A stretch of DNA of 64,000 nucleotides from Pseudomonadota bacterium (GTDB lineage Bacteria; Pseudomonadota; Gammaproteobacteria; Burkholderiales; SG8-39): NCBI GenBank assembly GCA_947455195.1, contig CANGMI010000009.1, positions 233,113 through 297,112 on the forward strand, given 5' to 3'. This document shows, piece by piece, positions 1 to 8,278 of the stretch; positions within the stretch are counted from its first letter, which is position 1; each line of letters starts with the position of its first letter. The translations under genes and the position numbers were made by a program. The notes under the pieces were generated by a model, which saw only the letters and a program-made list of their open reading frames with translations, was not told where the DNA came from and ran no database searches.

Positions 1-240
1 CAGATCCTGCGGAATCTCCTGCTCCTGCACGAGGATGGTGGCGCTCGATCGGTAGACAGGCGGCATCAGGAAGGCGGCTGAAGCGGCCAAGGACATGATG
101 CACAGGCCAGCCAGCATCGCCGCACGCCGGCGTCTGACCAGCATCGCCAGGTGGTCGTGCAAGTCACGCGGGGGGGCGTCGGCAAAGCCCTCGTCGGCAT
201 GAACGGATCCTGCATTCCAGGGAACCAGAGCAGCAGTCAT
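1..240 (-). CDS. Polysaccharide chain-length determinant (Wzz/GumC type), N-terminal part
   Basis: The first 80 residues are visible and the gene runs off the left edge. There is a cytoplasmic arm of about 38 residues containing a run of arginines (RRRR), then a membrane segment at about residues 41-60. It is followed by the P-P-V-Y-R-S-S-A-T-I-L-V stretch that begins the periplasmic Wzz domain. Such inner-membrane proteins set the chain length of exported polysaccharide together with a Wza-type channel, which fits the SLBB export protein two genes upstream on the same strand. The ATG at 240 is the natural start. The Q-E-I-P stretch after the membrane segment resembles the XrtA/PEP-CTERM-linked subfamily, but this is inferred from a short fragment. 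Confidence 0.8.
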   Translation of the reverse strand, partial: MTAALVPWNAGSVHADEGFADAPPRDLHDHLAMLVRRRRAAMLAGLCIMSLAASAAFLMPPVYRSSATILVQEQEIPQDL

Positions 241-358
241 GAGCAGGCCTCATCGAGCATTCGTGGCAGGTCGCCCGTGCTTCGCGGGCATCCTTGCAAG
301 GCAACCGGCAATTGATCCGGAAGGGCAGTCATCTTCGGCAATGAGGGCGCGCGCGATG

Positions 359-372
359 TTGACTGGAGTCAA
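359..372. promoter_or_regulatory. 14-bp palindrome in the EPS operon
   Basis: TTGACT-GG-AGTCAA is a perfect inverted repeat with a two-base centre, in the gap between the outer-membrane barrel gene and the chain-length gene. It could be an operator or a small hairpin. Nothing else in the 241-406 gap stands out apart from a G+C hairpin (GCCCG/CGGGC) near 271-287. Confidence 0.25.
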
Positions 373-406
373 CGGCCCACCTCGCCCCGCATCAGCGCGA
401 GGCTCG

Positions 407-1753
407 TCATCGCGACACGGCCACACGGGTGAAGTCGCGTCGAATCTGCATGAAGATCAGATTGGCGTGGGGCGAACCGCCGTAACCGCTGGTGACCGAC
501 TGCGCCCAGGTTGCGCCGGCATCGAGCGACCACCAGGGGTCGATCGTCCAGTGCACCGAAGCCCCCAATGATCGAAATTCGAACCACCCCACGCCTGCGC
601 CGGTGTAACGGCTGGCTGTCTGCGCCGCGCTCAGGGTGCCCGAGAGTTGTGCGCTGAAATCATGGCTGTAGATGGCCTGCAGGTACCGGTTGTCGATCGT
701 GGTTCCAGCCGGGGAAGGCAGCACCTGACGCGTGGCAGAGAACGCCAGGCGGTTACGCTCATTGACGCGCCACTGCAATCCTGTCGCATAGAGCACCGAA
801 TTTCGGGTGGTGTCGGAGGCCGATGCCACCTGCGTGACAGGCACACCCAGTTCCACGCAATCCTGCGTTCGACCGGCAAACACGATCGGGCGGCTGTTGC
901 CATCGAGAAGCGGAACACCACCGGCGCCAAGGAGCGGTATCAGGCACTGGTACTGCGAACCCACATAGGTCTGGGTACGGGTACCACCCAATGTCGCGTT
1001 CCAGGTCAGGCGTTCGTTCATTTCCACCGTCTCGCCCAGCGACACGCTGCTCGACTCACTGTGATTGGGTACGCCCCGGGGCCGATACCAGGCCTCGGAG
1101 GCAGTCACCACGAGGCTGGCACGTTCGCTCTGCTGGAACACGAGTCGGGGAGACAACGACAGGTTGTCGTAATCGACCAGTCCGATCGTGGTGTCCTGGA
1201 ACCGGGCGGCCTGCACGCCTGCGGTCACCCCGAAGGTGAGTCGCTCGTCGATCCGATGCGTGTATGAAGGCAGCAATGACGCGAGCGTGCGCTGTGTGTA
1301 GGCAAACACCTGCCCGGTCTGCACCAACTGACTGGCCTGCCCGTTGGTCGATGCATCGGCGGGCCTGATGGCGAGCGTCGAATCGCGCGTGAACGACGCG
1401 GACAGTTCGACGCCTTCGTTCTCGCTGCTGCGCCGAAAGGTGAGTCCGGCAAAGGCATCGAGGCGGCTCCTGGGCGAGACCGTATCGTTGTGAATGCCGC
1501 CCAGGGAACCGGTCAGGAGAATCCCATCGGACTCGGTCAGGTTCGACAGACGAAAGCCGGGTACCAGACTGACGCTTGATACCCGATCGTCATTGGACCG
1601 GAAATAGCGCAGATTGCTGGTGGAATCCGCGCGGGCACTCACATAGGCTTCTGCCGCATATTCGGCACTGCGCGCGGCACCTGCCGGCAAGCCCGACGCA
1701 ACGAGCAGCGCTGCGAACACCCACGATGGTCTTCCCTGCATGGTCTCTGACAT
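407..1753 (-). CDS. Outer-membrane beta-barrel protein of an exopolysaccharide locus
   Basis: 448 residues. A signal peptide is visible (hydrophobic core at about residues 10-28, cleavage near A-R-S-A-E). The rest is amphipathic strands with alternating aromatic residues, turn-rich and without a cytoplasmic-type domain, as expected of a barrel. It ends in a strand close to the C terminus (R-R-D-F-T-R-V-A-V-S-R). It resembles the large, poorly characterised barrels found in PEP-CTERM/exosortase and EpsL-type polysaccharide loci. Its place between a Wza-like export protein and a Wzz-like protein supports a role in polysaccharide passage or anchoring. The exact function is unknown. Confidence 0.7.
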   Translation of the reverse strand: MSETMQGRPSWVFAALLVASGLPAGAARSAEYAAEAYVSARADSTSNLRYFRSNDDRVSSVSLVPGFRLSNLTESDGILLTGSLGGIHNDTVSPRSRLDAFAGLTFRRSSENEGVELSASFTRDSTLAIRPADASTNGQASQLVQTGQVFAYTQRTLASLLPSYTHRIDERLTFGVTAGVQAARFQDTTIGLVDYDNLSLSPRLVFQQSERASLVVTASEAWYRPRGVPNHSESSSVSLGETVEMNERLTWNATLGGTRTQTYVGSQYQCLIPLLGAGGVPLLDGNSRPIVFAGRTQDCVELGVPVTQVASASDTTRNSVLYATGLQWRVNERNRLAFSATRQVLPSPAGTTIDNRYLQAIYSHDFSAQLSGTLSAAQTASRYTGAGVGWFEFRSLGASVHWTIDPWWSLDAGATWAQSVTSGYGGSPHANLIFMQIRRDFTRVAVSR

Positions 1754-1918
1754 GACCGCCCCCTTCCAGAACAGGTAGTTCGCTCGACGTGCTGGCGTGG
1801 GCAGGCGCCGATCGCGATCGAGGCTCCCACAACGATCCGATCGATGGCCGACCGGCCTGTGTCCACTGTGCTCCGGGTCGTCGATCAGTGGCTGACGCGC
1901 GCTGACCGCTCGAGTCGA

Positions 1919-2587
1919 TCAGGGGACAACAACGACATCGGCAGGGCGGAGCAGGATGTTCTGTTCGAGCCCGTCACCTTTTTCGATCCGTGAGTACTGG
2001 AAAGGCAGGGTCACCTGCTCACCCCCCTCGCGACGCACGATGCGGATGTCGTTGGCAGCCGCAAAGGCAGTGAGCCCCCCGGCCATGGACAGCGCCTGCA
2101 GCACGTCGAGCTGGCGGCCCATCATGAATTCGCCCGGCTTGTTCACCTTGCCGATCACATAGACGCGCTGATAGAGAATCTTCACGAGCGACACCGAGAC
2201 GACCGGATCGGGCAGAAAGCTGCGAAGCCGGGTCGCGAGTTCGTGGCGGACGTCGGCCACCGAGCGACCTGCGACCTGAACCTCCCCGATCAGCGGAAAC
2301 GAGATGCCGCCATCGGGACGCACGAGCACGTCCTTGCGCGACAGGTCGGGTTCCTTCCACACCGCGATATCGAGGATGTCCTCCGGGCCGAGCCGATAGG
2401 CATCGGACGCCACAGCGGGACCCGGAGAAACCGGCGCCGCCACCGCAGGCGTAGCCGACGGACCCGTCGCTGTCGATGCAGGCTGGGATGCACTGGCTGG
2501 TGCCTGCGCCAACGCCGCAGGCACCACGGCAATCGATGCCGTCACCAAGGCGATGGACGCAAAAAGAACGATGCGATCAGGTCTCAC
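1919..2587 (-). CDS. Polysaccharide export protein with SLBB domain (Wza/EpsE-like)
   Basis: 222 residues. A signal peptide (about residues 1-28, ending A-L-A-Q) is followed by an Ala/Pro-rich linker. The Poly_export domain begins near Y-R-L-G-P-E-D-I-L-D-I. An SLBB domain follows (V-Y-V-I-G-K-V-N-K-P-G-E-F). There is no lipobox cysteine, so it is probably not a lipoprotein, unlike E. coli Wza. The start is a GTG at 2587 behind a strong GGGGGAG ribosome site. It is the first gene of the EPS operon, reading toward the barrel and Wzz genes. The 165-base gap downstream (1754-1918) shows no gene. Confidence 0.87.
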   Translation of the reverse strand: MRPDRIVLFASIALVTASIAVVPAALAQAPASASQPASTATGPSATPAVAAPVSPGPAVASDAYRLGPEDILDIAVWKEPDLSRKDVLVRPDGGISFPLIGEVQVAGRSVADVRHELATRLRSFLPDPVVSVSLVKILYQRVYVIGKVNKPGEFMMGRQLDVLQALSMAGGLTAFAAANDIRIVRREGGEQVTLPFQYSRIEKGDGLEQNILLRPADVVVVP

Positions 2588-2648
2588 CGGGCTCCCCCCT
2601 TCGACTCAATTGAGGCGATGGAGAGTAGCGCGGGAAATGGGACGTGAT

Positions 2649-4130
2649 TCAGCCGGGCCCGGGTGTATTGATACCGAGATTGCCCCATATCAAATCGACA
2701 CGGGCGCGAGTTGCAGCATCCATCTCGATCGGCTTGCCCCACGGGCGCGTCGTCTCGCCGGGCCACTTGTTGGTGGCATCGATGCCCATCTTGGCGCCGA
2801 GTCCGGCAACCGGGCTCGCGAAATCAAGACTGTCGATCGGGGTGTTCTCCACGACGAGGGTATCGCGCGCTGCATCGACCCGGGTGCTCATCGCCCAGAT
2901 CACTTCGCTCCAGTTCCGTACATCGATATCCTCGTCAACGACGATGATCATCTTGGTGTACATGAACTGACGCAGAAAGCTCCAGACCCCGAACATGACG
3001 CGCTTCGGGTGACCCGGGAACTGCTTGCGCATGCTCACCACGGCCAGACGATACGAGCACGCCTCGGGGGGCAGATAGAAATCGACGATCTCGGGAAACT
3101 GCCGCGCAAGCAGCGGCACGAACACTTCATTGAGTGCCACGCCGAGCACCGCCGGCTCATCGGGCGGCTTTCCGGTGTAGGTGGAGTGATAGATCGGATC
3201 GCGACGCATGGTGATGCGCTCGATGGTCAGGACCGGATAACGCTCGACCTCGTTGTAGTAGCCGGTGTGATCGCCAAACGGCCCTTCGAGCGCCTCATCG
3301 CCCGGATGAATCGCTCCCTCCAGGACGATCTCGGCGCGGGCTGGCACTCGCAGATCCGACCCGATGCAACGCGCCACCTCGGTACGCCCCCCGCGCAGCA
3401 GACCGGCAAACTGGTACTCCGACAAAGAGTCGGGCACGGGCGTCACCGCCCCCAGAACCGTGGCCGGATCGGCCCCGAGCGCGACGGCGACCGGAAACGG
3501 CTTGCCTGGATGCATCTTGCAGTGGTCAAGGTAGTCGAGCGCGCCGCCCCGATGCGCTAACCAGCGCATGATGACCCGGTTGGGTCCGATCACCTGCTGA
3601 CGATAGATGCCGAGATTCAGGCGCTGGCGTCGGGTGCCGCGGGTGACGGTCAGACCCCAGGTGATGAGCGGGCCGGCGTCGCCGGGCCAGCAGGTCTGCA
3701 CCGGGAGGCGCGACAGATCGACATCAGCGCCTTCCCAGACAATCTCCTGACAGGGCGGAGCCGACACCATTTTCGGCGCCATGTCGAGGACGCGGCGAAA
3801 GAGCGGGATCTTGCTCCACGCGTCCCTCAGACCCCGCGGTGGCTCGGGCTCCTTCAATTGGGCCAGCAGTTCGCCGACCCCGCGCAATGCCGCGACCGAA
3901 TCGGCGCCCATGCCGAGCGCTACACGACGCGGCGTACCGAACAGATTGCCCAGCACCGGCATGTGATGGCCGGTGGGATGCTCGAAGAGGATGGCCGGCC
4001 CCTCGGCACGCAGCACGCGATCACAGATTTCGGTCATCTCCAGGCGAGGTGACACCTCGGTACCCACGCGCACGAGTTCGCCCATCGCCTCGAGGCGGGC
4101 CATGAAGTCGCGCAGATCGCGGTACTGCAT
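2649..4130 (-). CDS. ubiD: UbiD-family decarboxylase (3-octaprenyl-4-hydroxybenzoate carboxy-lyase)
   Basis: 493 residues, close to the 497 of E. coli UbiD. The N terminus (M-Q-Y-R-D-L-R-D-F) and the motif [10 protein letters not shown] at about 283-292 are typical of the family. UbiD removes the ring carboxyl group in ubiquinone synthesis using prenylated FMN made by UbiX, which is not in this window. The gene follows the SDR-like gene by 20 bases and ubiA further upstream, all on one strand, so a ubiquinone role is more likely than an aromatic-acid one. UbiD paralogues acting on other aromatic acids share the fold, leaving some doubt. Confidence 0.88.
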   Translation of the reverse strand: MQYRDLRDFMARLEAMGELVRVGTEVSPRLEMTEICDRVLRAEGPAILFEHPTGHHMPVLGNLFGTPRRVALGMGADSVAALRGVGELLAQLKEPEPPRGLRDAWSKIPLFRRVLDMAPKMVSAPPCQEIVWEGADVDLSRLPVQTCWPGDAGPLITWGLTVTRGTRRQRLNLGIYRQQVIGPNRVIMRWLAHRGGALDYLDHCKMHPGKPFPVAVALGADPATVLGAVTPVPDSLSEYQFAGLLRGGRTEVARCIGSDLRVPARAEIVLEGAIHPGDEALEGPFGDHTGYYNEVERYPVLTIERITMRRDPIYHSTYTGKPPDEPAVLGVALNEVFVPLLARQFPEIVDFYLPPEACSYRLAVVSMRKQFPGHPKRVMFGVWSFLRQFMYTKMIIVVDEDIDVRNWSEVIWAMSTRVDAARDTLVVENTPIDSLDFASPVAGLGAKMGIDATNKWPGETTRPWGKPIEMDAATRARVDLIWGNLGINTPGPG

Positions 4131-4150
4131 GAGAGCCGCTCGCGCCCGTG

Positions 4151-4930
4151 CTAGACGACGAACGGGGCTGATGCACCGTCCATGGTGATGATGGCGCCGT
4201 GGGTATAACTGCCACGCGGCGAGGCAAGAAACAGCACCATGTTGGCGATTTCCTCGGGTTCTCCCAGACGCCCGGCGGGAATCCGCTCGGCGAGGCGACG
4301 CAGGGCCTCATCGGCACTCACGCCCTGCACCTTCGATTCGGCCTTCAATCCCTCAGCCACACGCGAGGTCTGGGTGAGGCCCGGATTGACGCCCACCACA
4401 CGAACGCCACGCGGTGCATAGGTGGCCGCCAGTCCGGCGGTGACCAGCATCAGGGCCGCGTTGGCTGCACCACCGGCAAGGTGCGTCGAGGTCGGCGACT
4501 TGCCCCCATTGCCGATGATGTTCACGATGACGCCGCGGCCCCGTACGCTCATCAACTTCACGACCGGATCGATCACGTTGATGTAGGTGAAGAATTTCGC
4601 GTCCATGGCAGCGCGCCATGCCGCCGGGTCGAGGTCATCGGGGGCCGTACGTCGGGCAGCACCGGCCGAGGTCACGAGAACATCGATCGGGCCGAGCGAG
4701 GACTCGACGGCACGAACCATGGCGGCCGTGGCCCCGGCGTCGGACATGTCGGCGGCAATGGCCAGCACATCGGCCCCCAGAGCCGCTCGTGCGGCATCGA
4801 GGTTGGCCTGATCACGCGAGGTGATCGCCACCCGGGCGCCCTCGTCGATGAACATGCGCGCGCAGGCCAACCCAAGACCCTTGCTGCCACCGGTAATGAG
4901 GACAACCTGCCCCTTCAATCCGAGATCCAT
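4151..4930 (-). CDS. SDR-fold protein lacking the catalytic Ser-Tyr-Lys
   Basis: 259 residues from the ATG at 4930. The open frame extends further upstream but only into ubiA-proximal sequence without SDR homology. The Rossmann cofactor loop T-G-G-S-K-G-L-G (about 14-21) is intact. Where classical SDRs have Y-x-x-x-K, this protein reads G-G-A-A-N, so Tyr and Lys are Gly and Asn. The preceding catalytic Ser region reads I-I-G-N. The N-A-G motif is S-A-G. It may bind NAD(P) without classical oxidoreductase chemistry. It lies between ubiA and ubiD, 20 bases before ubiD, so it is probably co-transcribed. Its role is unknown. Confidence 0.8.
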   Translation of the reverse strand: MDLGLKGQVVLITGGSKGLGLACARMFIDEGARVAITSRDQANLDAARAALGADVLAIAADMSDAGATAAMVRAVESSLGPIDVLVTSAGAARRTAPDDLDPAAWRAAMDAKFFTYINVIDPVVKLMSVRGRGVIVNIIGNGGKSPTSTHLAGGAANAALMLVTAGLAATYAPRGVRVVGVNPGLTQTSRVAEGLKAESKVQGVSADEALRRLAERIPAGRLGEPEEIANMVLFLASPRGSYTHGAIITMDGASAPFVV

Positions 4931-5024
4931 GCTTGTCACGCCTCTTCTGATCGGAACGCCAGACCGGCAACGCACCCGCACCGGGCCAGATCCCCTGTGG
5001 GCGGGGCGAGACGAGGCATGCGGG

Positions 5025-5039
5025 GCGTCCGGAGGACGC
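5025..5039. other. Small G+C hairpin after ubiA
   Basis: GCGTCC-GGA-GGACGC forms a six-base stem with a three-base loop, about 11 bases after the ubiA stop on the minus strand. No T-run follows, so it is not a convincing intrinsic terminator. It may mark a processing point between ubiA and the SDR-like gene. Confidence 0.3.
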
Positions 5040-5049
5040 GCGGAGAATA

Positions 5050-6039
5050 TCACTGCAGCCCGATCACCACCCCGGCAAAGATCGCTGCCCCGACCCAGTT
5101 GTTGTGATTGAAAGCCCGGAAGCATCCCTCGCGACTGCGGCTGCGAATGAGGCGGTAGTGCCAGCCCATCATGAGTGCAGCCACCGCAAGGCCGGCGTAA
5201 TAGCCGACACCTATCCCGCGCGCCTGACCGATCGACGAAAGCAGGCCCAGGGTGATCGCGTACGACACCATCACGGCCAGCACGTCGAAGCGCCCGAAGG
5301 TGATGGCAGAACTGCGGATGCCGATGAGCAGATCGTCGTCTCGATCCACCATCGCATACTCGGTGTCATAGCCGATGGCCCACGTAATGTTGGCCAGCAG
5401 CATCCAGCCGCACTCGGCCGGCAGCATCCCGAGTTGCGCCGCATAGGCCATCGGAATCCCGAAGCCAAAGGCAACGCCCAGATAGGCCTGCGGTATCGGC
5501 AGGATGCGCTTGGTGAGCGGGTAGCTCGCAGCCAGAAAGAGCGCAACAAACGCCAGCGCAATGGCGAGGGCATTGAGGGTCAGCACGAGGCCAAAGGCAA
5601 GGAGCGACAGCACGCCCGCCAGCACCAGTGCTTCGCGCCGCGCCACCTCGCCGGTGGCCAGCGGCCGGTCGCGCGTGCGCTTCACGTGCGGATCGAAACG
5701 CGCGTCGGCAATGTCATTCATCACACATCCGGCCGAGCGCATGAGCAGGGTACCGGCACAGAACACGAAGACCGTCCAGGCGTCGGGACGGCCATCGGCA
5801 GCCAGCCACACTGCCCACAGGGTCGGCCAGAGGAGCAGGAGGGTACCGATCGGACGGTGCAGGCGCGCGAGTCGCCAGTAGAGCGCCCATCGCGACGAGC
5901 GCGCGCTGGCCACTGCACCGGGCAGCGGCAGGGAGGACATGGCACCGGTGGCCATGGCGTCATGGGCCCCGGCGGCGTTGACCACCGGGCTGGACGGCGT
6001 GGGGGCAGACTGCGCAGGCGGAAGGTCTTGGCTCGGCAT
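5050..6039 (-). CDS. ubiA: 4-hydroxybenzoate polyprenyltransferase UbiA
   Basis: 329 residues from the ATG at 6039; the open frame extends to 6120, and the family is usually about 290 residues, so an internal Met is also possible. Both aspartate-rich motifs are present: N-D-I-A-D-A-R-F-D at about 107-115 and D-T-E-Y-A-M-V-D-R-D-D-D at about 223-234. These bind Mg and the prenyl diphosphate. Around eight membrane helices are visible. The enzyme attaches the polyprenyl tail to 4-hydroxybenzoate in the inner membrane, the step before UbiD. It lies downstream of recG on the same strand. In many Burkholderiales oxyR sits between recG and ubiA, but here it is absent. Confidence 0.93.
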   Translation of the reverse strand: MPSQDLPPAQSAPTPSSPVVNAAGAHDAMATGAMSSLPLPGAVASARSSRWALYWRLARLHRPIGTLLLLWPTLWAVWLAADGRPDAWTVFVFCAGTLLMRSAGCVMNDIADARFDPHVKRTRDRPLATGEVARREALVLAGVLSLLAFGLVLTLNALAIALAFVALFLAASYPLTKRILPIPQAYLGVAFGFGIPMAYAAQLGMLPAECGWMLLANITWAIGYDTEYAMVDRDDDLLIGIRSSAITFGRFDVLAVMVSYAITLGLLSSIGQARGIGVGYYAGLAVAALMMGWHYRLIRSRSREGCFRAFNHNNWVGAAIFAGVVIGLQ

Positions 6040-6119
6040 GGCCGTGATGTTACCTGCTGTGCTGCGCCGCATGCGCTGCGGCCTGGCAAGGCGCGGACCG
6101 CCGCAGGGGCTCTTGCCCA

Positions 6120-8216
6120 TCAGGCCTTGAGCAGCGCGCCCGCTTCGGGTGTCCAGCGCTCGACATGGGCACGCGCGCGTGCCGGATCTCGCTCGATCAG
6201 ATACTCGGCTGCCTTGCAGGCGCGCTCGAGCAGTTCGCCATCGAGCGCCAGATCGGCAAAGCGCAGCAGTGGCACACCACTCTGACGCACCCCGAGCAAC
6301 TCGCCCGGGCCGCGCAGTCGCAGGTCCTCTTCAGCAATGCGAAACCCGTCGGTGTTCTCGTACACGATGCGAAGACGGGCACGCGCCGTGGGCGACAGCG
6401 GCCCCTGATAGAGCAGCACGCAACTGGACACCGCAGCGCCTCGCCCCACCCGCCCGCGCAGCTGGTGAATCTGCGCCAGCCCGAATCGCTCGGCATGCTC
6501 GATCACCATCAGCGACGCGTTGGGCACATCAACGCCGACTTCCACGACGGTTGTTGCGACCAGCACATCGATCTGGCGGGCTGAAAAGGCGGCCACGAGC
6601 GCTGCCTTCTCCTCGGCAGGCAGGCGACCATGCAGCAGCCCGAAGCGCACACCGGGCAGGCTGACAGCCAGTTCTTCGGCGGTTTCGGTGGCGTTGCGCA
6701 GGTCGAGGGTCTCCGATTCCTCGATGAGCGGGCAGACCCAATAGGCCTGCGTACCCGCCTCGGCGGCCGCTCGCAGGCGCTCGATCACTTCGCCTCGGCG
6801 AGCACTCGACACCACGCGAGTGCTCACCGGCGTTCGACCGGGTGGCAATTCATCGATGACCGACACATCGAGATCGGCGTAGTGGCTCATCGCGAGCGTG
6901 CGCGGAATGGGCGTTGCACTCATCATCAGCAGGTGCGGCTCGGACGATCCATCGCTCGATCCCTTGTCGCGCAAGGCAAGGCGCTGACGCACCCCGAAGC
7001 GATGCTGCTCATCGACGATGACAAGACCCAGATGCCGGAACTGAACCTCTCCCTGGAAAAGGGCGTGCGTGCCGACCGCGACCGCACTCTGCCCGCTGGC
7101 GAGCCGCGCCAGGGCTGCAACGCGCTCGCGCTTTTTCTGCGCGCCTGCCACCCATTCGATCTCGATGCCCAATGGCCGCAGCCATTCGCCGAACTTTCGC
7201 ACATGCTGCTCGGCCAGAATTTCGGTGGGTGCCATGATGACTGCCTGAAAGCCACTGGCAACCGCACGCAGCGCAGCGAGGGCAGCCACGATGGTCTTGC
7301 CACTGCCTACATCGCCCTGGAGCAGCCGGTTCATCGGATGCGCCTGCGAAAGCTCGACTTCGATTTCAGCCCACACGCGGGCCTGGGCCGCGGTGAGTGC
7401 AAAAGGCAGGCTCGCCAGCAACCGGTCGGTAAGCCCCCCGCGTGCGCCGAGCGACGGCGCATGGCGGCCGCGGCGCGCCAGCTTGTGCCGTCGCATCGAG
7501 ATCTGCTGAGCAAGCAGTTCATCGAACTTGATGCGCTGCCAGGCCGGATGGGTGCGCTCGGCGAGGGCCGCCTGGTCGCTACCCGGTGGCGGTGCATGCA
7601 GCAACCGTACCGCAGCGTCGAACGACGGAAAGGCCAGCCTCTCGAGCCATCGAGACGGCAGCGTGTCCTCGAAAGCGCCCTGGGCAAGCGCGTTGCGTGC
7701 CAGGCGCCGCAAGACCGACTGCCCGACCCCCGCCACCGTCGGATAGACCGGTGTGAGCGCCGTGGCGAGGGGCTCCTCACCGCGCAGCACGCGAACCCGC
7801 GGATGAAACATCTCGATGCCGTACAGGCCCGAGCGCAGTTCACCGAAGGCCCGCACGCGTGCCCCGGCCACGAGCGAGCGCTGCAGGCTCGGGTAGAAGG
7901 TGAAGAAGCGCAAGTCGACCTCGTGCCCATCGGCCGCCAGACGCACCACGAGTTGCCGCCGAGGCCGTGATCGGACCTCGCATGAGACAACCGTCGCCTC
8001 GATGAGCACCGGGCCGCTCGCGTGCACCTCGCCCAGCGCAGTCAGTCGGGTCTCGTCCTCATAGCGCAAGGGAAGATGCAGCAAGGCATCGCCGGGCGCG
8101 TGAATGCCGAGCCTCGCCAGCAAGCCGGCCATGGCGGGCGGCAACGCCCCGGAGGCTGACGCGAGGCCTGCACCTGTCTCGGGCGGGCGGGCAGCGACCT
8201 GGCGCCATTCAGGCAT
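6120..8216 (-). CDS. recG: ATP-dependent DNA helicase RecG
   Basis: 698 residues, the usual RecG length. An N-terminal wedge/OB domain (about 30-190) precedes two helicase lobes. Walker A G-D-V-G-S-G-K-T lies at about 300-307 and the DExH box D-E-Q-H-R-F-G-V near 398. The motif-VI region Q-L-R-G-R-V-G-R-G is also present. RecG remodels stalled replication forks and Holliday junctions. The ATG at 8216 has the expected N-terminal extension, and only 62 bases separate it from the divergent gene at 8279, so the two promoters must overlap or lie very close. Confidence 0.96.
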   Translation of the reverse strand: MPEWRQVAARPPETGAGLASASGALPPAMAGLLARLGIHAPGDALLHLPLRYEDETRLTALGEVHASGPVLIEATVVSCEVRSRPRRQLVVRLAADGHEVDLRFFTFYPSLQRSLVAGARVRAFGELRSGLYGIEMFHPRVRVLRGEEPLATALTPVYPTVAGVGQSVLRRLARNALAQGAFEDTLPSRWLERLAFPSFDAAVRLLHAPPPGSDQAALAERTHPAWQRIKFDELLAQQISMRRHKLARRGRHAPSLGARGGLTDRLLASLPFALTAAQARVWAEIEVELSQAHPMNRLLQGDVGSGKTIVAALAALRAVASGFQAVIMAPTEILAEQHVRKFGEWLRPLGIEIEWVAGAQKKRERVAALARLASGQSAVAVGTHALFQGEVQFRHLGLVIVDEQHRFGVRQRLALRDKGSSDGSSEPHLLMMSATPIPRTLAMSHYADLDVSVIDELPPGRTPVSTRVVSSARRGEVIERLRAAAEAGTQAYWVCPLIEESETLDLRNATETAEELAVSLPGVRFGLLHGRLPAEEKAALVAAFSARQIDVLVATTVVEVGVDVPNASLMVIEHAERFGLAQIHQLRGRVGRGAAVSSCVLLYQGPLSPTARARLRIVYENTDGFRIAEEDLRLRGPGELLGVRQSGVPLLRFADLALDGELLERACKAAEYLIERDPARARAHVERWTPEAGALLKA

Positions 8217-8278
8217 GATGCCCCGGCCGAGCGCACCCGCCGGCTTCGCTCAGCACTGCAGATCGATTCTCGAACCCC

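Noticed and set aside
1809..1820. 12-base palindrome CGATCGCGATCG between EPS genes
   Set aside because: GATC/CG-rich palindromes are common by chance in this GC-rich sequence, and no second copy or promoter is nearby.
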